From positions 51,307 through 115,306 of the forward strand of contig NZ_JACBYP010000011.1 in assembly GCF_018982965.1 (NCBI RefSeq): DNA of 64,000 bases, written 5' to 3'. The notes under the pieces were generated by a model. The model ran no database searches. It was not told the origin of the DNA and saw only the letters and a program-made list of their open reading frames with translations. Origin of the DNA: Streptomyces mayonensis. GTDB taxonomy: Bacteria > Actinomycetota > Actinomycetes > Streptomycetales > Streptomycetaceae. The position numbers were made by a program, and so were the translations under genes. This document shows, piece after piece, positions 52,922-62,068 of this stretch (positions within the stretch are counted from its first letter, which is position 1; each line of letters starts with the position of its first letter).

Positions 52922-53017
52922 TCAACAGATGGCGCTTTTCAGCCTGCACAGGTCGACGTGCAGCCGCGCCACGAGCAGCGTGCCCGGCGCCTTCTCGCTC
53001 ACGTCGTGGACAACCAT
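52922..53017 (-). CDS. 31-aa cysteine-operon leader peptide
   Basis: A short minus-strand frame starts MVVHDVSEKAPG, continues TLLVARLHVDLCR and ends LKSAIC before TGA. This VxARLHVDLCRLxSAxC form is the family labelled putative leader peptide in Streptomyces, found ahead of sulfur genes. The stop is next to the second Cys, so slow Cys-tRNA supply would stall ribosomes at the end, which could control cysO-cysM by attenuation. It lies 99 bp upstream of cysO. Confidence 0.78.
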   Translation of the reverse strand: MVVHDVSEKAPGTLLVARLHVDLCRLKSAIC

Positions 53018-53096
53018 GCATTCATCGTATCGATTCCCGGTCCGGCTCCTGGAGTGTGATCTCATCTGATGGACTCTTTTCGTCCATTGTTCGAGA

Positions 53097-53519
53097 TCAG
53101 TACGCCTCGACGACCTCGACCTCCTCCTCCGTGACCTCGCCCTCCACGATCCGGAACGAGCGGAACTGGAAGTCGCCGGCGCCGTCGGTGTCCGCGGTGG
53201 AGACCAGGACGTAGTGGGCACCGGGCTCGTTGGCGTAGGTGATGTCGGTGCGGGAGGGGTAGGCCTCGGTGGCGGTGTGCGAGTGGTAGATGACCGCCGG
53301 CTCCTCGTCGCGGTCGTCCATCTCGCGGTAGAGCTTGAGCAGGTCCTGCGAGTCGAACTCGTAGAACGTGGGCGAGCGGGCGGCGTTCAGCATCGGGATG
53401 AACCGCTCGGGGCGGCCCTCGCCCACCGGACCGGCCACCACGCCGCACGCCTCGTCGGGGTGGTCCTCGCGCGCGTGGGCGACGATCTGGTCGTACAGGG
53501 CCTGGGTGATGGTCAGCAT
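53097..53519 (-). CDS. mec: JAMM/MPN metalloprotease Mec (CysO-cysteine hydrolase)
   Basis: 140 residues. EDHPDEACGVVAGPVGEGRP supplies the catalytic Glu-region, and VIYHSHTATEAYPSRTDITY holds the HSH-x8-S-x2-D zinc motif. In M. tuberculosis Mec releases cysteine from CysO-Cys. Here it is the first gene of the mec-leader-cysO-cysM set and could also trim the two extra residues of CysO. Length is normal. Confidence 0.92.
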   Translation of the reverse strand: MLTITQALYDQIVAHAREDHPDEACGVVAGPVGEGRPERFIPMLNAARSPTFYEFDSQDLLKLYREMDDRDEEPAVIYHSHTATEAYPSRTDITYANEPGAHYVLVSTADTDGAGDFQFRSFRIVEGEVTEEEVEVVEAY

Positions 53520-53738
53520 GCGGCCAGGATAAGCAGAGCGAAAAGGGCCGCGGGCAGCGCGTCAGGCGGGAGGGGCGGCGGGCGGCACAGGGGCCGGTCC
53601 GTACCGAGGGGTGGTACGGACCGGCCCGTATGCCGGACGTCCTGAGTGGCGGCCGCGGGGATGCCGCGAGCACCCCCGGCGGCCGGCGTCCCCGGCGCGC
53701 GAGAAACGCGCCGGTCGGGCGGTGCGCCGGGCGGCGCG

Positions 53739-55166
53739 TCAGCCGATCTGCTCGAACTCCGGGTCGCCGCGCCGCTCGGTGACCGCCGGGTTGCGGCTCT
53801 TGAGCACCGCCCAGCCGATGCCGAGGGCGACGGCCCAGCCCGCCATGACGTACAGGCAGACGCGGGCCTCGGAGTCGTAGGCGACGAGGCAGGTGACGAA
53901 GAGCAGGAAGGCGATGGCGATGTAGGAGCACACGGAGCCGCCGGGCGCCGGGAAGGAGGAGGCGGGCAGCCGGCCCGCGACGACCTTGCGGCGGTAGCGC
54001 ACGTGGCTGATCAGGATCATCAGCCACGTCCAGATGCCGGCCGCAGTGGCCAGCGAGGTGACGTAGCCGAAGGCCTTCTCCGGGACGACGTAGTTCAGGA
54101 CGACGCCGATGCCCATGAAGACGACCGAGACGGCGATGCCGAAGGCGGGCGTCTTGGTCGAGGAGAGGCGGTTGAAGATCCTGGGTGCCTCGCCGTTGTC
54201 GGCGAGGGTGCGCAGCATGCGGCCCGTGGAGTACATGCCGGAGTTGCAGGACGACAGGGCGGCGGTGAGCACGACGAAGTTGACGATGCCGGCGCCGGCC
54301 GGGATGCCGATGACCGCGAAGGCCTCCACGAAGGGGCTCACGCCCTCGCCGAACTCGGTCCACTTGACCACGGCGAGGATGACGGTGAGCGCGCCGACGT
54401 AGAAGAGGGCGATGCGCCAGGGCAGGGTGTTGATCGCCTTCGGGAGGGTCTTCTCCGGGTTCTCGGACTCGCCGGCGGTGACGCCGACCAGTTCGACGGC
54501 GAGGTAGGCGAACATGACGCCCTGGAGGGTCATCAGGGACGAGCCGATGCCCTTGGGGAAGAAGCCGTCGAACTCCCACAGGTTGGAGACGGCGGCGGTG
54601 TCGCCGGCCTGGCTGAAGCCGAGGGTGAGCACACCGACGCCGATCACGATCATGCCGATGATGGCGGTGACCTTGACCATCGAGAACCAGAACTCGATCT
54701 CGCCGAAGAGCTTCACCGAGATCAGGTTGGCGACGAACAGCAGGACCAGGAAGACGAGGGCCGACACCCACTGCGGGATGTCCGGGAACCAGTAGTGGAT
54801 GTAGATGGCGGCGGCGGTGAGTTCCGCCATGCCGGTGACCACCCACATCAGCCAGTACGTCCAGCCGGTGAAGTACCCGAAGAAGGGGCCGAGGAATTCG
54901 CGCGAGTACTCGGCGAACGAGCCGGAGACGGGCCGGTAGAGGAGCAGTTCGCCGAGGGCCCGCATGATGAAGAAGATGATCACGCCCGCCAGGGCGTACA
55001 TGAGGATGATGCTGGGGCCGGCCTTGGCGATGTTGGCCCCGGCGCCCAGGAAGAGGCCGACGCCGATGGCGCCGCCGATCGCGATCATCTGGACCTGGCG
55101 GCTGTTGAGTCCGCGCTCGTAGCCCTCTTCGGGGGCCTTGTCCGTGTCGACCTGCGCAGAGGTCAT
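53739..55166 (-). CDS. APC family amino acid permease
   Basis: 475 residues from the ATG at 55166, behind GGAGAAAGG; an ATG at 55187 would add seven residues. Twelve helices are visible with VQMIAIGGAIGVGLFLGAGA (the conserved TM1 substrate loop), FIMRALGELLLYRPVSGSFA and GVTAGESENPEKTLPKAINT, all typical of the AAT amino acid/H+ symporters (D-Ser/Gly/Ala or Phe-specific type). Substrate is not determinable. No catabolic genes are adjacent. Confidence 0.9.
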   Translation of the reverse strand: MTSAQVDTDKAPEEGYERGLNSRQVQMIAIGGAIGVGLFLGAGANIAKAGPSIILMYALAGVIIFFIMRALGELLLYRPVSGSFAEYSREFLGPFFGYFTGWTYWLMWVVTGMAELTAAAIYIHYWFPDIPQWVSALVFLVLLFVANLISVKLFGEIEFWFSMVKVTAIIGMIVIGVGVLTLGFSQAGDTAAVSNLWEFDGFFPKGIGSSLMTLQGVMFAYLAVELVGVTAGESENPEKTLPKAINTLPWRIALFYVGALTVILAVVKWTEFGEGVSPFVEAFAVIGIPAGAGIVNFVVLTAALSSCNSGMYSTGRMLRTLADNGEAPRIFNRLSSTKTPAFGIAVSVVFMGIGVVLNYVVPEKAFGYVTSLATAAGIWTWLMILISHVRYRRKVVAGRLPASSFPAPGGSVCSYIAIAFLLFVTCLVAYDSEARVCLYVMAGWAVALGIGWAVLKSRNPAVTERRGDPEFEQIG

Positions 55167-55566
55167 GTGTGGTGCGCCTTTCTCCATGCCGATCCGGGCC
55201 TTGACTCGGCCGCGGATCGGGTCTCGATCCCCCCGGATGATGGAGCTGAGCGGGCCTCACATCCCGCTCGGTGCCTGGCCGGCGGTCCGCCGGCTCGGTG
55301 GCGCACCCGGCCGAACATTCGGGTGGTGCTCGCCGGGCGGTCGTGAAGATTTACCACGCCGGCGACGTCGATCACAGGGGCCGATGGTGACGTGTCCCAC
55401 AGGAAGAAGGGGACAAAGGGCGCCCCCGGTGTGCAAAAAAGGGCACGGGTTTGACGGGATCGTTATCCGGATTTGAGGTCCCGCTGAGCGGACACGGAGG
55501 GTGACCGGGTGACCTCGGGACATACCCCGGTACGCCCCGATACGACCCCGGCCCTACCGGGCGGCC
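55167..55566. other. 400-bp gene-free spacer
   Basis: No coding or RNA gene could be supported. The region includes the permease promoter and the end of the DUF2017 transcript. A stretch CCGGATTTGAGG follows GGGATCGTTATCCGG at about 55458, and an A run (GTGCAAAAAAGGGCACG) is present, but no convincing operator was found. Confidence 0.5.
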
Positions 55567-56175
55567 TCAGGCCATGAGCGTCGCCACGAGGGACTCCTGG
55601 AGGCCGCCGAGCCACAGGTACGCCATCACCATCGGCTTGCGCGGGTCGTCGTCCGGGAGCCGGTAGAGCAGGTCGGTGTCGTCCTCGTCGGCGATCTCCA
55701 GGCGGGAGCCGATCGCCAGGCGCAGGTCGTTCAGGGCGCCCAGCCACTGCCGGGACTCGTCCGCCGACAGCTTCAGCACCGCTCCGCCCCCGCCGGCGGA
55801 CGCGGAGGCGACCCCGTCCAGCGCGCGGATCACGGCGAGGGCGCCCTCCCGCTTGCCGGCCCGCAGGTCGTTCTCGGTGTAGCGGCGGAACTCCGCGGAG
55901 TACGCCCGCTGCTCCTCGGCCTCCTGGGCCTGCGGGGCACCCTCGGGGTCGCCGTAGGCGTCCGGGAACAGGCGGCGCAGCACCGGGTCGGAGGGCGGCT
56001 CGCTCGGCCCCTCGGCGAACAGCTCGGCGAGCGGGTCGTCGGAGGCGTCCTCGGCGGGTCCCGGGCCGATCAGCTCCAGGAGCTGCACGGCCAGCGAGCG
56101 GATGATGGAGATCTCGACGTCGTCGAGAGCGACGGCCGCGCCGCCGCCGGGGAGCGGTTCGAACTGTCCTGACAT
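55567..56175 (-). CDS. DUF2017 family protein
   Basis: 202 residues. EISIIRSLAVQLLELIGPGP, DPVLRRLFPDAYGDPEGAPQ, FRRYTENDLRAGKREGALAV and YLWLGGLQESLVATLMA match DUF2017, an actinobacterial family nearly always located next to clpS. It is soluble and helical, with an acidic linker. The linkage to ClpS hints at a role in proteolysis but no activity is known. Confidence 0.88.
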   Translation of the reverse strand: MSGQFEPLPGGGAAVALDDVEISIIRSLAVQLLELIGPGPAEDASDDPLAELFAEGPSEPPSDPVLRRLFPDAYGDPEGAPQAQEAEEQRAYSAEFRRYTENDLRAGKREGALAVIRALDGVASASAGGGGAVLKLSADESRQWLGALNDLRLAIGSRLEIADEDDTDLLYRLPDDDPRKPMVMAYLWLGGLQESLVATLMA

Positions 56176-56256
56176 GGAGGCGATTCAGCTACTTCCGTCT
56201 GCTTCCGTCTGTTTCCGCCTGCTTCCGTCCTGCGGGCGGGCGTGGGCGGGCGCGGG

Positions 56257-56574
56257 TCAATTCCGGTCGTGCTGGAGGGTGGCCCACAGACCGTAGCCGT
56301 GCATGGCCTGGACGTCCCGCTCCATCTCCTCGCGCGAGCCGCTGGAGACGACGGCCCGGCCCTTGTGGTGGACGTCCATCATCAGCTTGGTGGCCTTGTC
56401 CTTGGAGTAGCCGAAGTACGACTGGAAGACGTAGGTCACGTAGCTCATGAGGTTGACGGGGTCGTTGTGCACGACCGTCACCCAGGGCACGTCGGGCTCG
56501 GGTACGGCGAAGACCTCCTCCGCCGGCTCGGTCTTCTCGATCTCCATGGGTGCGGCTGCCGTCACAAGGCCCAT
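56257..56574 (-). CDS. clpS: ATP-dependent Clp protease adaptor ClpS
   Basis: 105 residues from the ATG at 56574 (ATG 56547 would give 96). [20 protein letters not shown] and [20 protein letters not shown] are the core motifs that bind ClpA/ClpC N-domains and the N-degron pocket (Asn, Asp and the Met/His). It delivers N-end-rule substrates to the Clp protease. DUF2017 follows on the same strand. It is divergent from pncB. Confidence 0.94.
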   Translation of the reverse strand: MGLVTAAAPMEIEKTEPAEEVFAVPEPDVPWVTVVHNDPVNLMSYVTYVFQSYFGYSKDKATKLMMDVHHKGRAVVSSGSREEMERDVQAMHGYGLWATLQHDRN

Positions 56575-56637
56575 GCTGCCACCACAGGGGGGCACCCGCA
56601 CAAACGGGCCTGTGGGCCACGCCACGGCGACCTTAAA

Positions 56638-56666
56638 TCGTCAGAGTGACGAAATGGGGGTACGAT
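56638..56666 (+). promoter_or_regulatory. pncB promoter with palindrome
   Basis: TCGTCA-GAG-TGACGA (56638-56652) is a perfect 6-3-6 palindrome directly upstream of a TACGAT -10 box (56661-56666). The -10 ends six bases before the ATG at 56673, implying a leaderless transcript. The palindrome could also act on divergent clpS. Confidence 0.55.
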
Positions 56667-56672
56667 CCTGCC

Positions 56673-58061
56673 ATGCACACAGCGGACGCCATGCACACAG
56701 CGGACCTGGGGCTGCCGGTCGACGTTCCCTCCACGGCGCTCTTCACGGACCAGTACGAGCTGACCATGCTCCAGGCGGCCCTCAGGGCGGGCACGGCCGG
56801 GCGGCGCAGCGTCTTCGAGGTCTTCACGCGCCGGCTGCCCGACGGGCGCCGCTACGGCGTCCTGGCCGGCACCGGGCGGGTCCTGGACGCGGTGGAGAAC
56901 TTCCGCTTTGACGCCGACGTGCTGCGCTTCCTGCGCGAGCGGAGCATCGTGGACGCCGAGACCCTGGACTGGCTGGCGCAGTACCGTTTCAGCGGCGACA
57001 TCTGGGGCTATCCCGAGGGCGAGGTGTACTTCCCGGGCTCGCCCGTCCTGCGGGTCGAGGGGACCTTCGGGGAGTGCGTGCTCCTGGAGACGGTGATCCT
57101 CTCCATCCTGAACCACGACTCGGCGATCGCCGCCGCGGCCTCCCGGATGTCCTCGGCCGCCGGGGGCCGCCCGCTGATCGAGATGGGCGCCCGCCGCACC
57201 CACGAGCTGGCCGCCGTCGCCGCCGCCCGGTCCGCCTACGTGGGCGGCTTCGCCACCACCTCCGACCTGGCCGCCGGCTTCCGCTACAACATCCCCACCG
57301 TCGGCACCTCCGCCCATGCCTTCACCCTGCTGCACGACAACGAGCGCGACGCCTTCCGGGCCCAGGTCGACTCCCTCGGCCCGGACACCACGCTCCTGGT
57401 GGACACCTACGACGTCGCCGAGGCCGTCCGTGCGGCCGTGGAGGTCGCCGGGCCCGGTCTCGGCGCCGTGCGCATCGACTCCGGCGACCTGCTCCTGGTC
57501 GCCCACCGGGTGCGCCAGCAGCTGGACGAGCTGGGCGCCACCGGGACGCGGATCGTCGTGACCTCGGACCTCGACGAGTACGCCATCGCCTCGCTGGCGG
57601 CGGCGCCCGTGGACGCGTACGGCGTCGGCACGCAGCTGGTGACCGGGTCCGGGCACCCGACGGCCTCGATGGTCTACAAGCTGGTCGCGCGAGCGGAGTC
57701 GGGCGCCGCGGGTTCCGCCGGCTCCGGCGACGACGCGGCACCGCTGGTGCCGGTGGCCAAGAAGTCCACCGGCGGCAAGACCTCCGTCGGCGGCCGCAAG
57801 TGGGCGGCCCGGCGCCTGGACGCGGACGGGTACGCCGAGGCGGAGGTCGTCGGCACCGGGCCGGTGCCCGCCGCCCTGTCCGACCGGCAGCTCCTGGTGC
57901 AGCTGGTCAAGGGCGGTGAGGTGGTCGCCCGGGAGCCGCTGGACGCCGTCCGGGACCGGCACGCGGCCGCCCGCGCAAACCTCCCGCTCTCCGCCACGCA
58001 GCTCTCCCGAGGGGAACCAGTCATTCCGACGGAGTACTGGCACGAGGGCTCGGGTAACTAA
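56673..58061 (+). CDS. pncB: nicotinate phosphoribosyltransferase
   Basis: 462 residues from ATG 56673; a second ATG at 56691 comes from an 18-bp duplication (ATGCACACAGCGGAC plus three). TALFTDQYELTMLQAALRAG is the family start, EMGARRTHELAAVAAARSAY and SAHAFTLLHDNERDAF hold the phosphorylated-His loop, and VDTYDVAEAVRA, IDSGDLLL and GVGTQLVTG bind PRPP. It converts nicotinate to NaMN. pncA follows 95 bp downstream on the same strand, completing salvage of nicotinamide. Confidence 0.94.
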   Translation: MHTADAMHTADLGLPVDVPSTALFTDQYELTMLQAALRAGTAGRRSVFEVFTRRLPDGRRYGVLAGTGRVLDAVENFRFDADVLRFLRERSIVDAETLDWLAQYRFSGDIWGYPEGEVYFPGSPVLRVEGTFGECVLLETVILSILNHDSAIAAAASRMSSAAGGRPLIEMGARRTHELAAVAAARSAYVGGFATTSDLAAGFRYNIPTVGTSAHAFTLLHDNERDAFRAQVDSLGPDTTLLVDTYDVAEAVRAAVEVAGPGLGAVRIDSGDLLLVAHRVRQQLDELGATGTRIVVTSDLDEYAIASLAAAPVDAYGVGTQLVTGSGHPTASMVYKLVARAESGAAGSAGSGDDAAPLVPVAKKSTGGKTSVGGRKWAARRLDADGYAEAEVVGTGPVPAALSDRQLLVQLVKGGEVVAREPLDAVRDRHAAARANLPLSATQLSRGEPVIPTEYWHEGSGN

Positions 58062-58156
58062 AGCGCGTACGGGTTCGCAAGGCCCGAACCGGCCCCGTCC
58101 GTCCAGCCACCCCCTGCACTCCCGCACCACAGCCGACCAGCCGAAGGACACCGACC

Positions 58157-58744
58157 ATGCGCCGCGCCCTGATCGTCGTCGACGTGCAGAACGACTTCTG
58201 CGAGGGAGGCAGCCTCGCGGTGTCCGGCGGCGCCGACGTGGCCGCCGCCATCACGGAGCTGATCGGGCACGCGCCCGCCGGCTACCGCCACGTCGTGGCC
58301 ACCCGCGACCACCACGTGGCACCGGGCGGCCACTTCGCCGACAACCCGGACTACGTCCACTCCTGGCCGGCGCACTGCGTCGCCGGTACGGAGGGGGTCG
58401 GCTTCCATCCGAACTTCGCCCCCGCCGTCGCCTCCGGCGCGATAGACGCCGTCTTCGACAAGGGGGCGTACGCGGCGGCCTACAGCGGCTTCGAGGGCGC
58501 CGACGAGAACGGCACACCGCTCGCCGAGTGGCTGCGGTCCCGGGAGATCGACGAGGTCGACGTCGTGGGCATCGCCACCGACCACTGCGTGCGGGCCACC
58601 GCCCTGGACGCCGCCCGCGAGGGCTTCCGCACCCAGGTGCTGCTCGACCTGACCGCCGGGGTGGCCACCGGAACCACGGAGCGGGCCCTGGAGGAGATGC
58701 TGGAGGCGGGCGTGGAACTGTCCGGGAAGCCGATCGTGCAGTAG
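58157..58744 (+). CDS. pncA: nicotinamidase
   Basis: 195 residues, AAGGA before the ATG. MRRALIVVDVQNDFCEGGSL has the catalytic Asp, VATRDHHVAPGGHFADNPDY the metal-binding Asp-His-His, FDKGAYAAAYSGFEG the Lys, and IATDHCVRATALDAAREGF the nucleophilic Cys. It deamidates nicotinamide to nicotinate for PncB. In mycobacteria this enzyme activates pyrazinamide. Confidence 0.95.
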   Translation: MRRALIVVDVQNDFCEGGSLAVSGGADVAAAITELIGHAPAGYRHVVATRDHHVAPGGHFADNPDYVHSWPAHCVAGTEGVGFHPNFAPAVASGAIDAVFDKGAYAAAYSGFEGADENGTPLAEWLRSREIDEVDVVGIATDHCVRATALDAAREGFRTQVLLDLTAGVATGTTERALEEMLEAGVELSGKPIVQ

Positions 58745-58760
58745 CCCGTCACCGTCCTCC

Positions 58761-59123
58761 TCAGGCGCTGGGTCTGGGGGCCGGGCGTCTGAGCAGGGCC
58801 CGGATCGGGTGCCACAGCTCCTGGACCGACTCCTGGACCGCGTCCGGGCCGCCCACCGCCCCGGAGAGGGGCGCCGTGCGCCATATCAGGCCGTCCGGAT
58901 GGTGCAGGACCGCGGTGACCTCGTCCGGTGTCGGCGGGGCCGCGTTGCCCCGCAGGTAGACCGGGCGCAACCCCAGGTTGCGCAGCCTGGTCAGGGCGCG
59001 CGACCGGTTCCGGGCGTGGACGAGAAACCGCACGCCTCCCGCCTCCGGTCCGGTGGGGCTGGGCAGGTTCAGTGCCACCACCACCGTGCCGTTCGGCAGC
59101 TTGCAGAAGCCTCCTGCGGCCAT
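58761..59123 (-). CDS. small conserved hypothetical protein
   Basis: 120 residues. MAAGGFCKLPNGTVVVALNL and GVRFLVHARNRSRALTRLRN suggest a small alpha/beta domain, followed by TPDEVTAVLHHPDGLIWRTA and a Pro/Arg-rich end. No motif is recognised. It lies just after pncA in convergent orientation and near the M6 protease gene, apparently not in an operon with it. Confidence 0.65.
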   Translation of the reverse strand: MAAGGFCKLPNGTVVVALNLPSPTGPEAGGVRFLVHARNRSRALTRLRNLGLRPVYLRGNAAPPTPDEVTAVLHHPDGLIWRTAPLSGAVGGPDAVQESVQELWHPIRALLRRPAPRPSA

Positions 59124-59268
59124 GCGTTCATACCCCCGAGTCAGCCTGGGTCGGTCCGGGTGTCGGGCCCGGTGTCAATAAGAAAACCACAGACGCACCT
59201 AAACACGGATCGGCGGCGACCCGCCAGGGGGTCACCGCCGATCATGCTCTGACCTGGGGAAACTCTGT

Positions 59269-61614
59269 TTACCTGCCCGCAGGACCGACCTCGAGCTCGA
59301 TCGTCGAGCCGTTCCTGGCCTCCTTGAGGATCTTGATCTTCGTGTTGGTGTCAGTGATCTTGACGCCGCCGGTCGGGTTCTCCGGGTCGTAGTAGTCGTT
59401 CTTGCGGTCGTTGAAGACCGAGACGCCCTTCGAGCCCGGGACGTGCTTCGCGACGTCCGCCTTGTGCAGCGTCATGCCGTCCGTGCGGTAGAGGCTGAAC
59501 GGCGAGTCGTAGGACTGGAAGCGGTTGCGCATCAGCGTGCCGTCCTTCCACTTCAGCGCCGTCGGGTGCGAGTCGACGGGCAGGACCAGACCGGTGCCCG
59601 GGTGCTGGCTGGTGTTGTTGTCCGCCTGGGAGGTGTCCCACTTCCAGATCAACAGGCCGTTCTGGTACGCGTAGTGCTCGACCCAGTTCGGCCGGTCCGA
59701 GAAGCCGAAGTTGTACGGGCCGGTCTTCAGCGTCTTGTCGTACGACTCGTACTGCCGGTTCTCGGCGATGTAGTACTGCGCGTAGTCCTGGGTGAAGGAC
59801 GCGCCCTTGCGGGTGAAGCCGTCCGCCGTCCACGCGGCGTCCTCGGTCTCCGCGTTGTCGGAGAAGAGGGTCTCGCCGTCGGCGGTCACCGCGATCTCGT
59901 CGGCGGTGAAGCCCTTCATCGCGAGGCCGCCGTCGGTCTGGTAGCGGAAGCGCAGGTCGATCTTCTGGCCGGCGTAGGCGTCCAGCGGGTAGACGAGCTT
60001 GCCGTAGGCGTCGACGGTGCCGCTCAGGGCGGGCTTGTCACTGCCATCGCGCTGGATCGGCTGCCCGTCGAACGTGCCGTCCACGGCGGTCCAGTTGGCG
60101 CCGCCGTCGGTGGAGACCTCGGTGTAGAGGAAGTCGTAGTCGGCCTCGATGTCGTACCAGCCGTCCAGGGTGAGGGAGGCGGACGAGGTGCCGGTGAGGT
60201 CGACGCTGCGGGTCAGCGTGTTCTTGAGGTCGTTGCCGCTGCCGCTCCACCACTGGGTCTCGCCCTCGGCGGGCGTGACGATCTCGGTGGTGACCGCCTT
60301 CTCCGGCAGCTCGACGACCAGGCCCTGCTTGTGCTTGGTGTTGTACTCGGCCAGGCCCAGCTTGTGCCAGGAGTTGACGCCCGCCTTGGCGGTGTCGTAG
60401 TTCAGCCAGCCCAGCTGCAGCTTGTCCCAGGCGTTCATGTCGCCGGGCAGGTCGCCGATCTCGTTGCGTCCGGTGCCGAGCCAGGAACCGGAAGACATCA
60501 GCGTCCAGAAGCCGGTGGAGTTGTCGCCGCCCGCGGTGTCGTAGTGGTCGGGCAGGCCGAGGTCGTGGCCGTACTCGTGGGCGTAGACGCCGAGCCCGCC
60601 GTTCTCCGGCTGGATGGTGTAGTCGCCGACCCAGATGCCGGTGTCGCCGATCTGGGTGCCGCCGAGCTTGTTGTCGCCGGGTCCGGTGTTGCCGGCGTCG
60701 GTGCCGAAGGCGTACCAGCGGTGGGCCCAGATCGCGTCCTCGCCCTGCGCGCCGCCGCCCGCGGACTCGTCCTCGCCGGCGTGCACGATCTGGAAGTGGT
60801 CGATGTAGCCGTCGGGCTCGTTGAAGTCGCCGTCGCCGTCGTAGTCGTAGCGGTCCCACTGGTCGTACTGGGAGAGCTGGGCCTTGATCTGCTCGTCGGT
60901 CCGGCCGGCCGCCTTCTGGTCCTCGACCCAGGCGTTGACGCCGTCCTGCACCGCGTACCAGGCGCAGTTGTCCGGGTCGCACTTGTTGGAGCCGTACCGG
61001 GCCTCGTTGTAGGGGACCTTGACCCAGTCGGAGACCTCGCCGTCGACGGAGTAGCGGCCGGAGGACTGCTTCTCGTAGTACGTCTTGACCGAGTTGACGC
61101 CCTTGCCGGAGCCGAAGTACAGGTCCTGGAAGTGCTCCTGGTCGTAGTCCTCCTTCCAGGCCGTGGAGTTGTCCGTCCTGCGGTCCGGCTCGGCTATCTG
61201 GTTGTGCAGCGGACCAGGGTCGCCGCCGTAGCGGCTGTCGGTCTTGTCGCCGAACTCGACCAGGATGGTGAAGATCTTGTCGGTCTTCTCCCGGCCCAGC
61301 TCCACGTACTTGGCGTCGCCCTTCTTGCTCTTGAGCTGGACGACGTTGGAGCCGTCCTTCTTCTGCACCGAGGCGTTGCCGGATATGACCTGCTTCAGCG
61401 CCTCCTCCCGCTGGGCGGCCCGGGTGTCGCTCAGCGGGCCCTTGAGGTCGTGGGAGCGCGTGGTCCGGTCCGGGCTCGGGTCGTGGCGGTTGACGGCCTC
61501 GGGCCGGGAGGGCGAGTCCGCCTGCGCCACCCCTGCCGCGGAGAGCGTGGCGGTGGCCGCGGCGAGTGCGACGGTGGTCGCCGCCGTTCTGAACGTCCAG
61601 GGTCTACTGGTCAC
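59269..61614 (-). CDS. immune inhibitor A family M6 metalloprotease
   Basis: 781 residues from GTG 61614, chosen because GGAGGAA precedes it. A signal peptide (AATTVALAAATATLSAAGVA) and propeptide lead to the catalytic domain with HEYGHDLGLPDHYD (HExxH at 346-350) and an aspartate-rich calcium-like motif YDYDGDGDFNEPDGYIDHFQ at 257-276. Two beta-sandwich domains follow (DLTGTSSASLTLDGWYDIEA; YDKTLKTGPYNFGFSDRPNW). Bacillus InhA degrades antimicrobial proteins; Streptomyces members are extracellular nutritional or developmental proteases. Confidence 0.92.
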   Translation of the reverse strand: MTSRPWTFRTAATTVALAAATATLSAAGVAQADSPSRPEAVNRHDPSPDRTTRSHDLKGPLSDTRAAQREEALKQVISGNASVQKKDGSNVVQLKSKKGDAKYVELGREKTDKIFTILVEFGDKTDSRYGGDPGPLHNQIAEPDRRTDNSTAWKEDYDQEHFQDLYFGSGKGVNSVKTYYEKQSSGRYSVDGEVSDWVKVPYNEARYGSNKCDPDNCAWYAVQDGVNAWVEDQKAAGRTDEQIKAQLSQYDQWDRYDYDGDGDFNEPDGYIDHFQIVHAGEDESAGGGAQGEDAIWAHRWYAFGTDAGNTGPGDNKLGGTQIGDTGIWVGDYTIQPENGGLGVYAHEYGHDLGLPDHYDTAGGDNSTGFWTLMSSGSWLGTGRNEIGDLPGDMNAWDKLQLGWLNYDTAKAGVNSWHKLGLAEYNTKHKQGLVVELPEKAVTTEIVTPAEGETQWWSGSGNDLKNTLTRSVDLTGTSSASLTLDGWYDIEADYDFLYTEVSTDGGANWTAVDGTFDGQPIQRDGSDKPALSGTVDAYGKLVYPLDAYAGQKIDLRFRYQTDGGLAMKGFTADEIAVTADGETLFSDNAETEDAAWTADGFTRKGASFTQDYAQYYIAENRQYESYDKTLKTGPYNFGFSDRPNWVEHYAYQNGLLIWKWDTSQADNNTSQHPGTGLVLPVDSHPTALKWKDGTLMRNRFQSYDSPFSLYRTDGMTLHKADVAKHVPGSKGVSVFNDRKNDYYDPENPTGGVKITDTNTKIKILKEARNGSTIELEVGPAGR

Positions 61615-62068
61615 TTGAGTTCCTCCCCCGCGTTCACGCGCGCGGATGGGGGGACAGGGACAGTGCGAAGTCCGCGCACACGTGCTCAACGCGTGTAGTC
61701 AAGTGACGACATTTGACTACTGGTTCACCGGAAAAGACAGACCTTGACTTGAGCAGAACAATTGCACTATGCGGAGCCCCCGTTCGCTTTGCGGACACCG
61801 GGTCGCGGCCTCCGAGCGGCCTCCGAGCGGGCAGCGGGCGGGCAGCGGGCCGGCGGCGGGCGCGCGGTACCGTCCACTGGCCGGACGCCATGAATCCGTG
61901 CGCCCCCCGTGCATCGGCCATGTCGGTTAGGTGGTGCTTACTACTGGTTCCGCTCGGGCACACAGCGGGTTAGAGTCGCTTGGCGGAACGCCCGGAAGCC
62001 GGCGGAAAGCCAGGCCGACAGCCAGTCTCACCCCCAAGGTCCCCCAAGTTCTGTCTTCCGAGGACACG
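61615..62068. promoter_or_regulatory. divergent control region of the M6 protease and a membrane-protein gene
   Basis: No gene is supported in this spacer. TAGTCAA (61696-61702) and TTGACTA (61713-61719) form a perfect inverted repeat ten bases apart, 82 bp before the protease start. Short GC repeats (CGGCCTCCGAG twice; GGGCAGCGGGC twice) lie near 61806-61860. Confidence 0.5.
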
